NCBI GenBank assembly: GCA_030425685.1
Contig: JAUIAD010000013.1
Coordinates: forward strand, 29,334-93,333
Origin: Gammaproteobacteria bacterium
GTDB lineage: Bacteria; Pseudomonadota; Gammaproteobacteria; Coxiellales; Coxiellaceae
DNA length: 64,000 nt
Direction: 5' to 3'
The translations under genes and the position numbers were made by a program. This document shows, piece after piece, positions 1 to 8,803 of this stretch. The stretch's first letter is position 1. Each line of letters begins with the position of its first letter. The notes under the pieces are model-generated. The model was not told the DNA's origin. It saw only the letters and a program-made list of their open reading frames with translations, and ran no database searches.

Positions 1-306
1 ATCGCCGTCGACGATGATAGGTTTATTAGAGACCTGTAAAATTTCTTGAATAGTTTGTAAGCGGCTGCTGGTGTCGACAACTTCGGTATCAGGGTGTCCT
101 TTAGCAGCGGAATCAGTAAGGCTCGATACCCACAAGCCATCGAATGCTTGTGTTTTGCCATTGGCATCTTCAATGCTAGCGGTTGAGCCGATTAGGGCGG
201 ATAAGCCATCATGTGCTTCTATAATTCGTATGCCAGGTTTCGAGGCTAATAAAGTGCGAAGTTTTTTGCGTCGTAAACTGGGTAAACTGCGATATCGTAA
301 CGTCAT
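1..306 (-). CDS. PEP mutase / isocitrate lyase superfamily protein (3' end outside window)
   Basis: The first 102 residues of a minus-strand gene run off the left edge of the window. The visible part begins MTLRYRS and contains EAHDGLSALIG, FDGLWVSSLTDS, a PDTEVVD-SSR-QTI stretch and PIIVDGD. These match the N-terminal half of phosphoenolpyruvate mutase/phosphonopyruvate hydrolase enzymes, which make or break a C-P bond on a TIM-barrel scaffold. An in-frame TAG lies just upstream and an AGGA box precedes the ATG, so the start is firm. The mutase versus hydrolase choice depends on active-site residues outside the window. A 2OG oxygenase lies 38 bp upstream on the same strand, so the two may be co-transcribed. 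Confidence 0.8.
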   Translation of the reverse strand, partial: MTLRYRSLPSLRRKKLRTLLASKPGIRIIEAHDGLSALIGSTASIEDANGKTQAFDGLWVSSLTDSAAKGHPDTEVVDTSSRLQTIQEILQVSNKPIIVDGD

Positions 307-344
307 GTTAAGTCCTAATTGAGTCTAGTTTTAGGTGAGTAAAT

Positions 345-1070
345 TTAAGTTTCTTGCAACTCAGGTTCCGGTTTTCCAAAATAAAGATATCTGTCTTTTA
401 AATCAGAGATGCGCTTGCTAAGTTTAGAAATGCGAGTGTCTGTTAAATATTCCATGGTGAGTATCACGCGCTTTTCGTTCTCAGCCAGTGGAGAGACTTC
501 ATGCCATAAAACATCGCCATTAAATATCACTAATGTTCCTGGGTGTGTTGCCACATGAATAGGATTTTGTTTGCGATTCCGTTTCGTCGAGCCAGGGTAA
601 CAAATCAGTTTTGAACTTTCAGAGTCTTGGATCATGCCAAGGAGTACGGTATATCGTCGGCCTTTGTAAAAAGATTTGTCGTAATGTATGCCAATTCTAT
701 CACCGGGCTCAGTGTAGTAATAAAGTGCTGCAGCATGAGGGTCCTTTTCCGGGCAGAATGATAAAGATTCACCAACGATACCCTCAATAAATTTCCTCAT
801 AATATCAGAACGATAAATGCTAAATAGCTCTTGCCCATGCTGCTTTAGTTTTTGATAACTGACGCTGCCTGATTTTTTAAATCCTGGTACTTTGACGCGA
901 TGAACGAACTTCGAGCAAATTTCGACTTGCGGCACTAGGTGTTCAATGACAAAGTTTTTAGGAAGAAAGTCGTCGATCACCAGCATTTGGTGTTGCTTTT
1001 GATATTGTTCTCTAAGAGCGCTAATGTCACTGTTGCTTACAGTGTTTTGTAAATGGTGAATGGCTTCCAT
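345..1070 (-). CDS. 2-oxoglutarate/Fe(II)-dependent dioxygenase
   Basis: A 241-residue protein of the prolyl-4-hydroxylase-like 2OG-Fe(II) oxygenase type. The iron facial triad is visible as HYD in GIHYDKSF and a distal His in LWHEVSP. The Arg of NEKRVIL, ten residues later, is the expected 2-oxoglutarate anchor. The longest frame starts at a TTG at 1097. The ATG at 1070 has a GAGGAA box 7 nt upstream and is preferred. The substrate cannot be read from sequence. It sits immediately upstream of the PEP mutase-like gene on the same strand, which makes a shared pathway possible but unproven. Confidence 0.8.
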   Translation of the reverse strand: MEAIHHLQNTVSNSDISALREQYQKQHQMLVIDDFLPKNFVIEHLVPQVEICSKFVHRVKVPGFKKSGSVSYQKLKQHGQELFSIYRSDIMRKFIEGIVGESLSFCPEKDPHAAALYYYTEPGDRIGIHYDKSFYKGRRYTVLLGMIQDSESSKLICYPGSTKRNRKQNPIHVATHPGTLVIFNGDVLWHEVSPLAENEKRVILTMEYLTDTRISKLSKRISDLKDRYLYFGKPEPELQET

Positions 1071-1292
1071 GATCAAATTCCTCAAGTGCGACGGCAAAAT
1101 GTAAACGTCGCTTTTCTACAAGATTCCAGTTAAGTTACTGAGTGGTCATACCAAATCTGTAGGTCATGTTATCGCATAAATTCAATAAAATTGCCAGTGA
1201 TTCTCTTGGTGCAACAATTTCTCAATTTGACTAAATTGATTCTGTAATTGTTTTAATGCACAATGGCTTTCCATTATCAAAAAGGTTGTATT

Positions 1293-2507
1293 ATGCGCAC
1301 CACAGCTTTATTTTTTATCTTGCTATTTTTATTATCATGCTTGGGTCAGGTGATTTCTGATGTCTATTTACCTGCCTTGCCGGTGATCGAGCATGCTTTC
1401 AATACACGTGTGCACGTACTGCAGCTTTCCATCGCCTTGTATTTTTATGGCTATGCTGCTTCGCATTTGGTTTATGGTCCCGTTTCTGACAGTGTCGGGC
1501 GGCGCAAGCCTCTTTTGATTGGTATTGTCATTGCTATTATTGGTACCTTGATCTGTCAGTTTTCACACAATATTGAGTTCTTTAATTTTGGTCGATTGTT
1601 ACAGGGCCTAGGGGCTGGTTCTAGTGCTGCACTCTTCCGTAGTATTTTGCGTGATGCTTATAGTGGTAATCAATTAGCGAAGGTGAGCTCCTATTTAGGG
1701 ATCGGGCGTATTTTCTTTTTAGCGTCGTCGCCACTTATCGGCAGCTATTTGTTACGTTATTTTGGTTGGCGTTCTTGTTTTACCTTCCTTATTATTTATT
1801 CAGCAATTTGTTTGGTGGGCTGTTCGTTCTTTCTGAAAGAGACCAATGACTATCAGCATCTGCATAAGTTAGAATTTTCGCATATGAGCAAAAATGCTTG
1901 GGTGGTTTTAAAGAGTCCTATATTTTTGGGTTATACCATTTGTATTATGCTGGCGTTTGGGGGCATTCTTGCGTGGCTAACGACATTGCCTATTTTATTG
2001 CAGGAACGTATTGGCTTATCGCCGGTTGAGTTTGGTTGGGTTGCTGCCTTGTCGGGGTTGTTTTTTGCTGTTGGTGGTTTTATCAATGCGATGTTAGTCA
2101 ATCGCATGGGCTTAAATTTAATGTTGAAAATTGGCTCGGCTATTATGCTGTTGGGTGGTGTTTTAATGTTAGTGTTAGGCCTGCTGGGTTATTTAAATAC
2201 GATTGTGATTATGGTGCCGGTGATTACTTTTATCATTGGTACGAGTTTAATTTTTCCCAATGCTTATGCAGGCGCTTTTCATCCTTTCCCTAAAATTGCT
2301 GGTACCGCGGGAGCTATTTTTGGCTTTTTGCAGATGCTTGGTGGTGCGTTGAGCTCAATGGCTATTTCATACGCTAGTACGGATACGCAAGTGCCATTGG
2401 CAATTGCTTTAATTGCTATTTCTATTTTATCGTATTTAGCAGTTTTATTAGCAGCGCATGGCTCAGCAGGTGAAAAGATTGAAGCGTCGGTGAGCGGCGG
2501 CCTCTAA
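1293..2507 (+). CDS. Bcr/CflA-type MFS drug exporter
   Basis: A major facilitator superfamily protein of 404 residues with about twelve hydrophobic segments. The N-terminal SDVYLPALP motif and the GPVSDSVGRRKPL loop (the MFS loop 2-3 signature) are typical of the Bcr/CflA branch of DHA1 proton-driven exporters, which expel drugs or small metabolites. An upstream in-frame ATG at 1263 would add ten residues. The ATG at 1293 has an AAGG box at good spacing and gives the usual short N terminus. It is transcribed alone, and its stop overlaps the convergent apaH stop by 4 bp. Confidence 0.87.
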   Translation: MRTTALFFILLFLLSCLGQVISDVYLPALPVIEHAFNTRVHVLQLSIALYFYGYAASHLVYGPVSDSVGRRKPLLIGIVIAIIGTLICQFSHNIEFFNFGRLLQGLGAGSSAALFRSILRDAYSGNQLAKVSSYLGIGRIFFLASSPLIGSYLLRYFGWRSCFTFLIIYSAICLVGCSFFLKETNDYQHLHKLEFSHMSKNAWVVLKSPIFLGYTICIMLAFGGILAWLTTLPILLQERIGLSPVEFGWVAALSGLFFAVGGFINAMLVNRMGLNLMLKIGSAIMLLGGVLMLVLGLLGYLNTIVIMVPVITFIIGTSLIFPNAYAGAFHPFPKIAGTAGAIFGFLQMLGGALSSMAISYASTDTQVPLAIALIAISILSYLAVLLAAHGSAGEKIEASVSGGL

Positions 2508-3316
2508 GTTGTTGCTGCTACACTAAAGCGCTTTTTGTCTTCTAAGCGAAGAGCGGTTAATGAATGTCCCCAAGCACAACCGGTGTCGAGCGCATAAATA
2601 TTTTCGGCATCGCATTGGCCTCCTAGCGCCGCCCAGTGACCGAAGCAAATACTATAATGGTCTTTTTCAGCACTTCGCCAATCAAACCAAGCGCGTAAGT
2701 TAGGGTCATTATTTTCACTAAGGGTAATTTTCTTAAAGTCTAATCGGCCCGCATGATTGCAAAAGCGCATGCGTGTAAAGGCATTGGTAATGTAGCGCAA
2801 TCTATCCTGGCCCGTCAGTGAAGTTTGCCAAGTTTTGGGTTCATCGCCGAACAGTGACGATAAAAATTCTTTGAAATTAGGCCCTTGCAAGGACTCTGTC
2901 ACTTCATTAGCATGTGCGAGACCTTCCGCTATGCTCCATTGCGGCGGTATACCAGCGTGGACAAAAGCTGTTTTCAAATCGTCATCGACGGTCATTAGGG
3001 GTTGATGCCGTAACCACTCGACCAAGTCATGGCGATCTTTTGCGTTCATAATATCGTGCAAGGTGTGTGGATAAGAATCGATGGGCATAATGTTGTAGCC
3101 CAGTATTAATAAATAAAAGTCATGATTGCCAAGAACAACAATTGGGTCTTTTAAGTTTTTAATAAAGCGTAGAACGTCGAGTGATTGCGGACCGCGATTA
3201 ACAATATCGCCAACAAAGCCTAGGCGGTCCGTCTTTTCATTATAGTTAACTTTTTCTAGTAACTGTATCAATTCCTGATAGGAGCCTTGCACATCTCCAA
3301 TAATGTAAGTTGCCAT
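2504..3316 (-). CDS. apaH: Symmetrical diadenosine tetraphosphatase ApaH
   Basis: A 270-residue metallophosphatase that hydrolyses Ap4A symmetrically to two ADP. The PPP-family metal motifs are in order: GDVQGS near the N terminus, GDIVNRGP, then GNHD, with distal His motifs (VHAGI, FGHWAAL). Length fits the family (E. coli about 280). In many gammaproteobacteria apaH follows lptD-surA-pdxA-ksgA-apaG. Here it is on the same strand but separated from ksgA by usp, two secreted proteins and sppA, and apaG is not seen. Confidence 0.95.
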   Translation of the reverse strand: MATYIIGDVQGSYQELIQLLEKVNYNEKTDRLGFVGDIVNRGPQSLDVLRFIKNLKDPIVVLGNHDFYLLILGYNIMPIDSYPHTLHDIMNAKDRHDLVEWLRHQPLMTVDDDLKTAFVHAGIPPQWSIAEGLAHANEVTESLQGPNFKEFLSSLFGDEPKTWQTSLTGQDRLRYITNAFTRMRFCNHAGRLDFKKITLSENNDPNLRAWFDWRSAEKDHYSICFGHWAALGGQCDAENIYALDTGCAWGHSLTALRLEDKKRFSVAATT

Positions 3317-3321
3317 TCGCT

Positions 3322-4245
3322 CTAATAAGCTCTCGCTTGTAAAGGCTCAGTGTTAGCCATTAAATGGAATTTTAACTCAGTGCTAGCTTGTTTAAACAAT
3401 GAGTGAAAGAAACTTTCTTTGGGTGAATAGTCTCTTATATGCTTAACGTTAAACTCTGTTTTAATCGCTGTCCATAAGTTCATGGTGTTATCAGCAAGAC
3501 CGAGCTTAACAGCTTGCTCGCCTGTCCAAAAGTCGCCAGAAAAGAGTTCTTCTTTGCTACCTTTAAGCAAGTCACCGCGACCTGCGACTACATCATTAAT
3601 AAAGTTTTGATGGACTTGATCAAGCACTTTTTTCACTTTATCAATGTCGGCGGTATCGAGTTTTTCAAAAGGATCAAGGCGATCTTTATTTTTCCCTGCC
3701 GTAAAGACGCGACGAGAAATGCCGAGCTTACTAATTGCATCGGAAAAACCAAAGCCGCTCATAATAACGCCAATAGAGCCGGTTAAGGTGTCACGGTTTA
3801 CGTAAATTTTATCAGCTGCAGTGGCTACTAAATAAGCGCCAGAGGCAAGCGCATCTTCACCAACAACGATAACCTTTTTATGGTACTGTTTTTTAAGTTC
3901 CAAAATTTTATCATGAATAATTGACGCCTGAACGGGGCTGCCACCAGGTGAGTTGATTTGCAGCACCACGCCGTGCGTATGTTTATCCATAAATGCTTTG
4001 TTGAGCGCCGGGATCACTCTTTTTGCCGAGAACGGCGCACCAGGCATAATAGCACCACTTAAACGTACCAAGGAAACATAGGGGCCATGCGCGGTGCTGC
4101 TAGAACTGCCACTGCTGAAAATTAAAATAGCGTAGACGATAAGTATTGCCAGCCAACCAAAAAAGCGAATATTACGCCAGCGACGATCTGCTTTGCGGTC
4201 TTTAAAAAGTTTGTTAACCATTTCATTTTCGATGGAATTACTCAT
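3322..4245 (-). CDS. sppA: Signal peptide peptidase SppA, short S49 form
   Basis: A single-domain S49 serine protease of 307 residues. A membrane anchor spans residues 25-45. The catalytic Ser is Ser135 in LASGAYLVA, and the Lys general base is most likely Lys187 in GKNKDRLDPF. The 52-residue Ser-Lys spacing equals that of the Bacillus SppA dyad. A TGSIGV motif follows the serine. The enzyme degrades signal peptides left in the inner membrane. The start ATG is 13 bp after the upstream outer-membrane protein stop, so the pair may be co-transcribed; apaH begins 5 bp downstream. Confidence 0.9.
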   Translation of the reverse strand: MSNSIENEMVNKLFKDRKADRRWRNIRFFGWLAILIVYAILIFSSGSSSSTAHGPYVSLVRLSGAIMPGAPFSAKRVIPALNKAFMDKHTHGVVLQINSPGGSPVQASIIHDKILELKKQYHKKVIVVGEDALASGAYLVATAADKIYVNRDTLTGSIGVIMSGFGFSDAISKLGISRRVFTAGKNKDRLDPFEKLDTADIDKVKKVLDQVHQNFINDVVAGRGDLLKGSKEELFSGDFWTGEQAVKLGLADNTMNLWTAIKTEFNVKHIRDYSPKESFFHSLFKQASTELKFHLMANTEPLQARAY

Positions 4246-4257
4246 GCTTACCTCGTG

Positions 4258-4980
4258 TTAAATTCTCGCTAGTAACTTTAAGTGTAGTGAATACAAAAAG
4301 GGAATATAGTTGCACGCTGGTGTAGTGTTCGCTTCCCCATAGCCAGCAATATACTGAAAGCCAAATTCAAGCATCGCATGGGCTGCCAGTAAGTAGTCTA
4401 AACCAACCCCAAAGGTAGGATTGACTCTAACAGCATTGACCAAGACATCTTTGCGATGTGTTAGTTCAGGGCCCGCATTGGCAAAGCCGCGAAAGGCAGT
4501 ATCACCAATTTGCACCATAAACTTAGCAACAAAATAATAGGCCCAAGTAACGGAGGTGATTTGTGTTAGGTTATGGTCAGCTAAATACTGATAGAACGTG
4601 GCATCATCAAAGCGGATGGTGGTGTCGGGAAAACGAATCACTGTTGCCTCTAGCGCAAAATGAGGCTGAATTTCATAACCAATGGTTGCACCCCAAGAAA
4701 AGCCCATATCACCAGCCGATAACGGTGCTGACAAGTTGGACATTGATTTACAGTCATCAATATTTTGCTGGGTGCCATGACAGCTTGGGACTAGCATGCG
4801 CCAGTCTGTACTACCAAAACCACCCAGTACGCCGAAATAAAAGGGATTAGCGCGCCAGATGGCATTGTAATTTGGCGCAGTTTCTGCCCCACCCGCAAAG
4901 CTGATATAGGGAATAAGCAATGAAATCAATATCAGCAAGAAAAATTGTAATGTGGAAAGTTTTTTCGGTCTCAGTTGCAT
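4258..4980 (-). CDS. Predicted outer-membrane beta-barrel protein
   Basis: A 240-residue secreted protein. A hydrophobic signal segment (residues 9-28, ending near SFAGG) is followed by alternating aromatic/hydrophobic strands typical of an eight-stranded OmpA/OmpW-like barrel, e.g. FGVLGGFGSTDW, WGATIGYEIQPHFALEATV and GVGLDYLLAAHAMLEFGFQY. Two Cys in the first long loop may form a disulfide. AGGAT lies 7 nt before the ATG. No family was recognised with confidence. A porin-like or adhesin role is possible, but only outer-membrane location is supported. Confidence 0.65.
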   Translation of the reverse strand: MQLRPKKLSTLQFFLLILISLLIPYISFAGGAETAPNYNAIWRANPFYFGVLGGFGSTDWRMLVPSCHGTQQNIDDCKSMSNLSAPLSAGDMGFSWGATIGYEIQPHFALEATVIRFPDTTIRFDDATFYQYLADHNLTQITSVTWAYYFVAKFMVQIGDTAFRGFANAGPELTHRKDVLVNAVRVNPTFGVGLDYLLAAHAMLEFGFQYIAGYGEANTTPACNYIPFLYSLHLKLLARI

Positions 4981-5035
4981 GAAAGGATCCTAGATGTAAG
5001 GCGAACCCACAATAAAGCGAGTTCGCCGTGACTGC

Positions 5036-5419
5036 TTAGCAGTGATGTTGTTGGAAATACTGTATGTCGGTAGCACATTCGTCAACACTAACCCCTGCTG
5101 GTAGGCGTGCAATATATCCACTACAAAAGGTATCTGCGTTAGTCACACTTCTATAAGTGCTTCCAATGATGGTTGTATTGCATGTTGCCGGAGGGATGCC
5201 ATGCTTTTTATCATAATCTTTACAACTTGCCACGGACTGCGTTAAAAAGCAGCTGCAAAAATTAGGGTTGCTGGAAGGTGGATAACCACAAGCGCCGGCA
5301 CCAAGGTTTTGCTCAGCTTTTGTTGAAAATAGGTCATCAACAGGCGTGTGTGCTAAGCCTAGTGTAGAAAACGCACTAAGTACGAGGCCAACTGTTGTAA
5401 TTTTGAGAAGTTTTTTCAT
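5036..5419 (-). CDS. Small cysteine-rich secreted protein, unknown function
   Basis: A 127-residue protein with a clear Sec signal peptide (MKKLLKITT..., predicted cleavage after GLAHT or nearby). The mature part holds eight cysteines spread over about 85 residues and ends in Cys, which suggests four disulfides and a periplasmic or extracellular location. AAGGA precedes the ATG. No known domain was recognised. Its neighbours are a universal stress protein upstream and an outer-membrane barrel downstream, all on the same strand with gaps large enough for separate promoters. Confidence 0.65.
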   Translation of the reverse strand: MKKLLKITTVGLVLSAFSTLGLAHTPVDDLFSTKAEQNLGAGACGYPPSSNPNFCSCFLTQSVASCKDYDKKHGIPPATCNTTIIGSTYRSVTNADTFCSGYIARLPAGVSVDECATDIQYFQQHHC

Positions 5420-5512
5420 AAGTATATCCTTATGTTGTTTTGAATTAACTCGATTAAAATCGAGCCGTTTTATGTGATTTCTTCTTAACGTTAAGAAAAA
5501 ATCCCATCCTTT

Positions 5513-5953
5513 TTATTGATTATCTTTGACGCGAATTGCCAGTACATCACATTTGGCGCTGTGCAAAATCGCGTTAGCACGTGAGCCTAATAGCACATCG
5601 ATGCCGTGGTGCCCGTGCGTGCCAACAACAATTAAGTCAGCATCAATTTCTTTGGCAATCTCTAATGTGGCTTGTTTAACCGAGGTGTTACGAATATGCT
5701 GCCGATCCTCTGGAATAGCCATTTTCTGCGCGAGTTCACGCAAAGCTGAGCGTGCTTGTGCTTCAATGCTCTGTTCTAGATTCGCATCAATGGGAATGGA
5801 AAATTCTCCCCCATAAGCAATCGGTGAGTGCTCAATCACGTGGAGGATATCCAGGGTGGCGTTATTATCTTTTGCTATATTGAGAGCTTTTTCAGCAATA
5901 GGCGCACTGTTTTTTGATAAATCAGTGGCTAACAAAAGATGCTTGTAGTGCAT
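5513..5953 (-). CDS. Universal stress protein, UspA family
   Basis: A 146-residue Usp domain with the MHYKHLLLATDLS start strand and the C-terminal nucleotide-binding motif VVGTHGHHGIDVLLGS followed by a small-residue Asn-Ala tract. That G-x2-G-x9-GS pattern is the ATP-binding type. The frame is open to 5974, but the ATG at 5953 has AAGGA 7 nt upstream and gives the canonical N terminus. It is probably a cytosolic stress or nucleotide-responsive protein; its specific role cannot be inferred. Confidence 0.9.
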   Translation of the reverse strand: MHYKHLLLATDLSKNSAPIAEKALNIAKDNNATLDILHVIEHSPIAYGGEFSIPIDANLEQSIEAQARSALRELAQKMAIPEDRQHIRNTSVKQATLEIAKEIDADLIVVGTHGHHGIDVLLGSRANAILHSAKCDVLAIRVKDNQ

Positions 5954-6011
5954 GTGACGATCCTTATCAAACAAACGGATCGTACGATCATTGCGTTATT
6001 TTATTAATTTG

Positions 6012-6794
6012 TCAATGATCATTTAATTTGTTACTGATTGTTACAAAGTTGTCGACCGTTAATTGCTGTGGTCGTAAGCTAGGATTAATATCAATTTCGC
6101 GTAATTCGTCTGCCGATATAAGCCCCTTTAAGCAATTACTCACCGTTTTACGACGATGCAGAAAAGCCTTTTTAACAATATCCGATAATGCTTGTGTGCT
6201 TTTTGCTGTCAGTGAGCGTTGAATAGGTATCATGCGAATAAGGGCGGAGTCTACTTTCGGTGGTGGATAAAAAGCATTCGGGCCAATGGTAAATAAATAT
6301 TCGCAGTCACAAAAATACTGTGCCATCACACTTAAGCGACCATAGTGTTTGTCACCTACCGGTGCCGTTAGTCGTTCGACCACTTCTTTTTGTAGCATAA
6401 AATGCATATCTTTTATGAGATCAATGTCGGAAAATAATTTAAACAAGATAGGTGTGGATATATTATAAGGTAAGTTGCCAACAACACGCAGAGAATGGGG
6501 TTGCTTGCTTAAAGTAGCAAAATTAAATTTTAAGGCATCTCCCGAGTGAATCTTTAGTGTATTTTTATTTTCATAATGTTTTTCTAAATGCGCCACCAAG
6601 TCGCGGTCAATTTCAATAATATCGAGCCGTTGACAATTTGGCAGTAATAAATCTGTTAATACACCTTCACCAGGTCCAATTTCTACGACGTGTTCTGTTT
6701 CTTTGGGCGCGATAGCAAGCAGGATGTTTTGCAATACGCTAGGATCACGCAGAAAGTTTTGACCAAAACGTTTACGCGGTAAATGTTTTTTCAT
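6012..6794 (-). CDS. rsmA: 16S rRNA dimethyladenosine transferase KsgA/RsmA
   Basis: This enzyme dimethylates the two adjacent adenines near the 3' end of 16S rRNA using SAM. Visible are the N-terminal KRFGQNFLRD signature, the SAM-binding VEIGPGEGVLT (37-47), the acidic EID (61-63) and the catalytic NLPYNIS motif (107-113). The length of 260 residues is normal. Its start overlaps the 3' end of pdxA by 23 bp, so the two are translationally close in the lptD-surA-pdxA-ksgA operon. Confidence 0.97.
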   Translation of the reverse strand: MKKHLPRKRFGQNFLRDPSVLQNILLAIAPKETEHVVEIGPGEGVLTDLLLPNCQRLDIIEIDRDLVAHLEKHYENKNTLKIHSGDALKFNFATLSKQPHSLRVVGNLPYNISTPILFKLFSDIDLIKDMHFMLQKEVVERLTAPVGDKHYGRLSVMAQYFCDCEYLFTIGPNAFYPPPKVDSALIRMIPIQRSLTAKSTQALSDIVKKAFLHRRKTVSNCLKGLISADELREIDINPSLRPQQLTVDNFVTISNKLNDH

Positions 6795-7773
6795 AATTTG
6801 TATTCGCTAGTTTAGAGGCTAAGTTGATGGCAGCAATTAAGTTAGTCTCATCGGCTTTGCCGGTGCCCGCAATATCAAGCGCTGTGCCATGATCGACCGA
6901 GGTGCGGATAATGGGTAGTCCTAAGGTAACATTGATAGTCGATGTAAAGCTTTCTCTTTTAATCACCGGTAGGCCTTGGTCGTGGTACATTGTTAAGATA
7001 GCATCGGTATTTTTAATATGCTTGTCTATAAAAGCGGTGTCTGCGGGGATAGGGCCTGATACTTGCATGCCTTTTTTTTGCAATTCAATAATGGTCGGCA
7101 AAATGATGTCTTGCTCTTCATGGCCAAGGTGGCCATTTTCACCAGCGTGTGGATTAAGACCACATACCATAATTCTTGGTTGTTTAATGGAAAATTTAGT
7201 GCGCAAGTCTTGTGAAATAATGTTAAGGGTAGTGGTCAGGTTTTCCTTGGTAATTAGGGTGGGAACTTTAGCTAAAGGGACATGCGTTGTTAATAAGGCG
7301 ACGCGAAAACTGTCGTTCATTAACATCATCACGGTTTTTTCGGTACCGGTCAGGGTTGCTAAGAACTCTGTGTGGCCAGTAAAGGCAATGCCAGCACTAT
7401 TGATATTGGCTTTGCTGATAGGGCCAGTGGTTAGGGCGCAAAACTCTCTATTTAGGCAGCCCTCTGTGGCTCTTTTAATGGTTTGTAGCACAAATTGAGC
7501 GTGTTGTGGATTTAATTCCCCAACGTTGCTGGGCGTTGCTAGAGGTATGTCTAAAATGGAAAGCGTCGGGTGCTCGGTTTTATCTTTATCATACAATGGT
7601 GCGTGGAAGTCTACCCCAAGGTGTTCAGCACGATTTTTGATTAACTGATAGTTGGTAATCGCAACAATCGGCGTATCAAACCGGTGTGTGCTTAACTTTA
7701 TTAAAAGCTCAGGGCCAATGCCGCCCGGTTCCCCGGGCGTAAAGGCAATAGGTGTTTTAGAGGCGAGGCTCAT
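6772..7773 (-). CDS. pdxA: 4-hydroxythreonine-4-phosphate dehydrogenase PdxA
   Basis: This 333-residue enzyme of the DXP-dependent pyridoxal phosphate pathway oxidises 4-phospho-hydroxythreonine with NAD. Recognisable are the N-terminal TPGEPGGIGPEL, the metal-binding His segments TGHTEFLA, GLNPHAGE and MYHDQGLPVIK, and the C-terminal VDHGTALDIAGTG loop. Length and order fit the family. It lies 11 bp downstream of surA and overlaps ksgA, consistent with the conserved gammaproteobacterial operon. Confidence 0.97.
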   Translation of the reverse strand: MSLASKTPIAFTPGEPGGIGPELLIKLSTHRFDTPIVAITNYQLIKNRAEHLGVDFHAPLYDKDKTEHPTLSILDIPLATPSNVGELNPQHAQFVLQTIKRATEGCLNREFCALTTGPISKANINSAGIAFTGHTEFLATLTGTEKTVMMLMNDSFRVALLTTHVPLAKVPTLITKENLTTTLNIISQDLRTKFSIKQPRIMVCGLNPHAGENGHLGHEEQDIILPTIIELQKKGMQVSGPIPADTAFIDKHIKNTDAILTMYHDQGLPVIKRESFTSTINVTLGLPIIRTSVDHGTALDIAGTGKADETNLIAAINLASKLANTNYEKTFTA

Positions 7774-7784
7774 TGAATCATACG

Positions 7785-8777
7785 TTAAAATTTGACATTA
7801 ATTTGTATGTAAGCGTTCTTCTTTAATTTTTTAAGCCAATTTTTTAATTTATCTTGTTGTTTTTGGCGATAAATAATCTGCTTAATTTGCATGTCACTAA
7901 GTTGCTTGGTTGAGTCTTTCTTATCAAGCAGTTTAAGCACGTGTACGCCATTAGGGGCAACAATCGGCTGGCTAACATCGCCGCGGGTCAATTTAGCAGC
8001 AGGCTTAGAAAAGATACTCGGGAGATCATTGATGGTGCGAAAACCTAGGTCTGCTTTTGCTACCGACTTGTTAGCTTTCATCGCTAGTACTTTTTCTACG
8101 GGGTAGTTTCGTAGTTGACGCGCTAGTTTCTTGGCATGTCTTGTTGCATGACTTATTTGGCTTTTTGTTGGTGAGTCAGGCAAAGCAATAAGAAAATCTA
8201 GGAGGTGAACTTTTGATGTCGTTAACTGTTTCGCATGCTGTTTGCGGAAATTATCGATATCAGCCGATGAAATGGCGACATTGCCGCTAACAACTTGTGA
8301 TTGTAGCTTCCTAATGGTCAGCTGTTTACGAATTTGGTCGCGGAAAGTGTCATACTTAAGCCCTTGCATGGCTATTTGTTCTTTAAGCTGTGCCATCGTT
8401 ACATGATTGTGCTGCGCTATTTTGCTAATCGTTGCATCTAGCTCTTTTTCAGAAACACTAATGCCGGCACGTTTGGCTAGTTGCAATTGTAGTTTTTGAT
8501 AGATTAAACCATCAAGGATCTTTTTCCTGAAAAGCTTTTCTGAAGGGATGGGAATGCCGCTGTGGGAGAATTGCTGGCGAGCATTGGCGAGTGCTGCGTC
8601 AAATTGGCGTTGTGTGATGATATCGCCATTGACAACGGCAGCAATGCTGTCTAGTGTTTTTCCTTCGCTTTTATTTTGTTGAGCAGGTTTGCTTTGTGCG
8701 AGCGCGTCTACAGAGAAGGCGCCAATGACGATCATTAGCGTCAAGATTAAAAGTTTGATTGTAGACTTAAGTTTCAT
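7785..8777 (-). CDS. surA: Periplasmic chaperone/PPIase SurA
   Basis: An outer-membrane protein chaperone of the periplasm. A signal peptide ends near DALA. It is followed by the SurA N-terminal domain, beginning LDSIAAVVNGDIITQRQFD, then one parvulin-like domain (about residues 195-300, with VAKADLGFRTINDLP and APNGVHVLKLLDK). At about 330 residues it is shorter than E. coli SurA (428, two parvulin domains), so one PPIase domain is missing, as in some other lineages. The frame opens at 8789, but the ATG at 8777 has GAGGAA closely upstream. It lies directly after lptD, whose product is a known SurA client. Confidence 0.93.
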   Translation of the reverse strand: MKLKSTIKLLILTLMIVIGAFSVDALAQSKPAQQNKSEGKTLDSIAAVVNGDIITQRQFDAALANARQQFSHSGIPIPSEKLFRKKILDGLIYQKLQLQLAKRAGISVSEKELDATISKIAQHNHVTMAQLKEQIAMQGLKYDTFRDQIRKQLTIRKLQSQVVSGNVAISSADIDNFRKQHAKQLTTSKVHLLDFLIALPDSPTKSQISHATRHAKKLARQLRNYPVEKVLAMKANKSVAKADLGFRTINDLPSIFSKPAAKLTRGDVSQPIVAPNGVHVLKLLDKKDSTKQLSDMQIKQIIYRQKQQDKLKNWLKKLKKNAYIQINVKF

Positions 8778-8803
8778 TGCTTTCCTCATTGTGATTTTCT
8801 TTT

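Noticed and set aside
71..322. 83-codon plus-strand open frame
   Set aside because: It is antisense to the PEP mutase-like gene, whose residues match a known family; the plus-strand product matches nothing.
6902..7498. 198-codon plus-strand open frame
   Set aside because: Antisense to pdxA, which has all its family motifs; long only because of the codon bias of the real gene.
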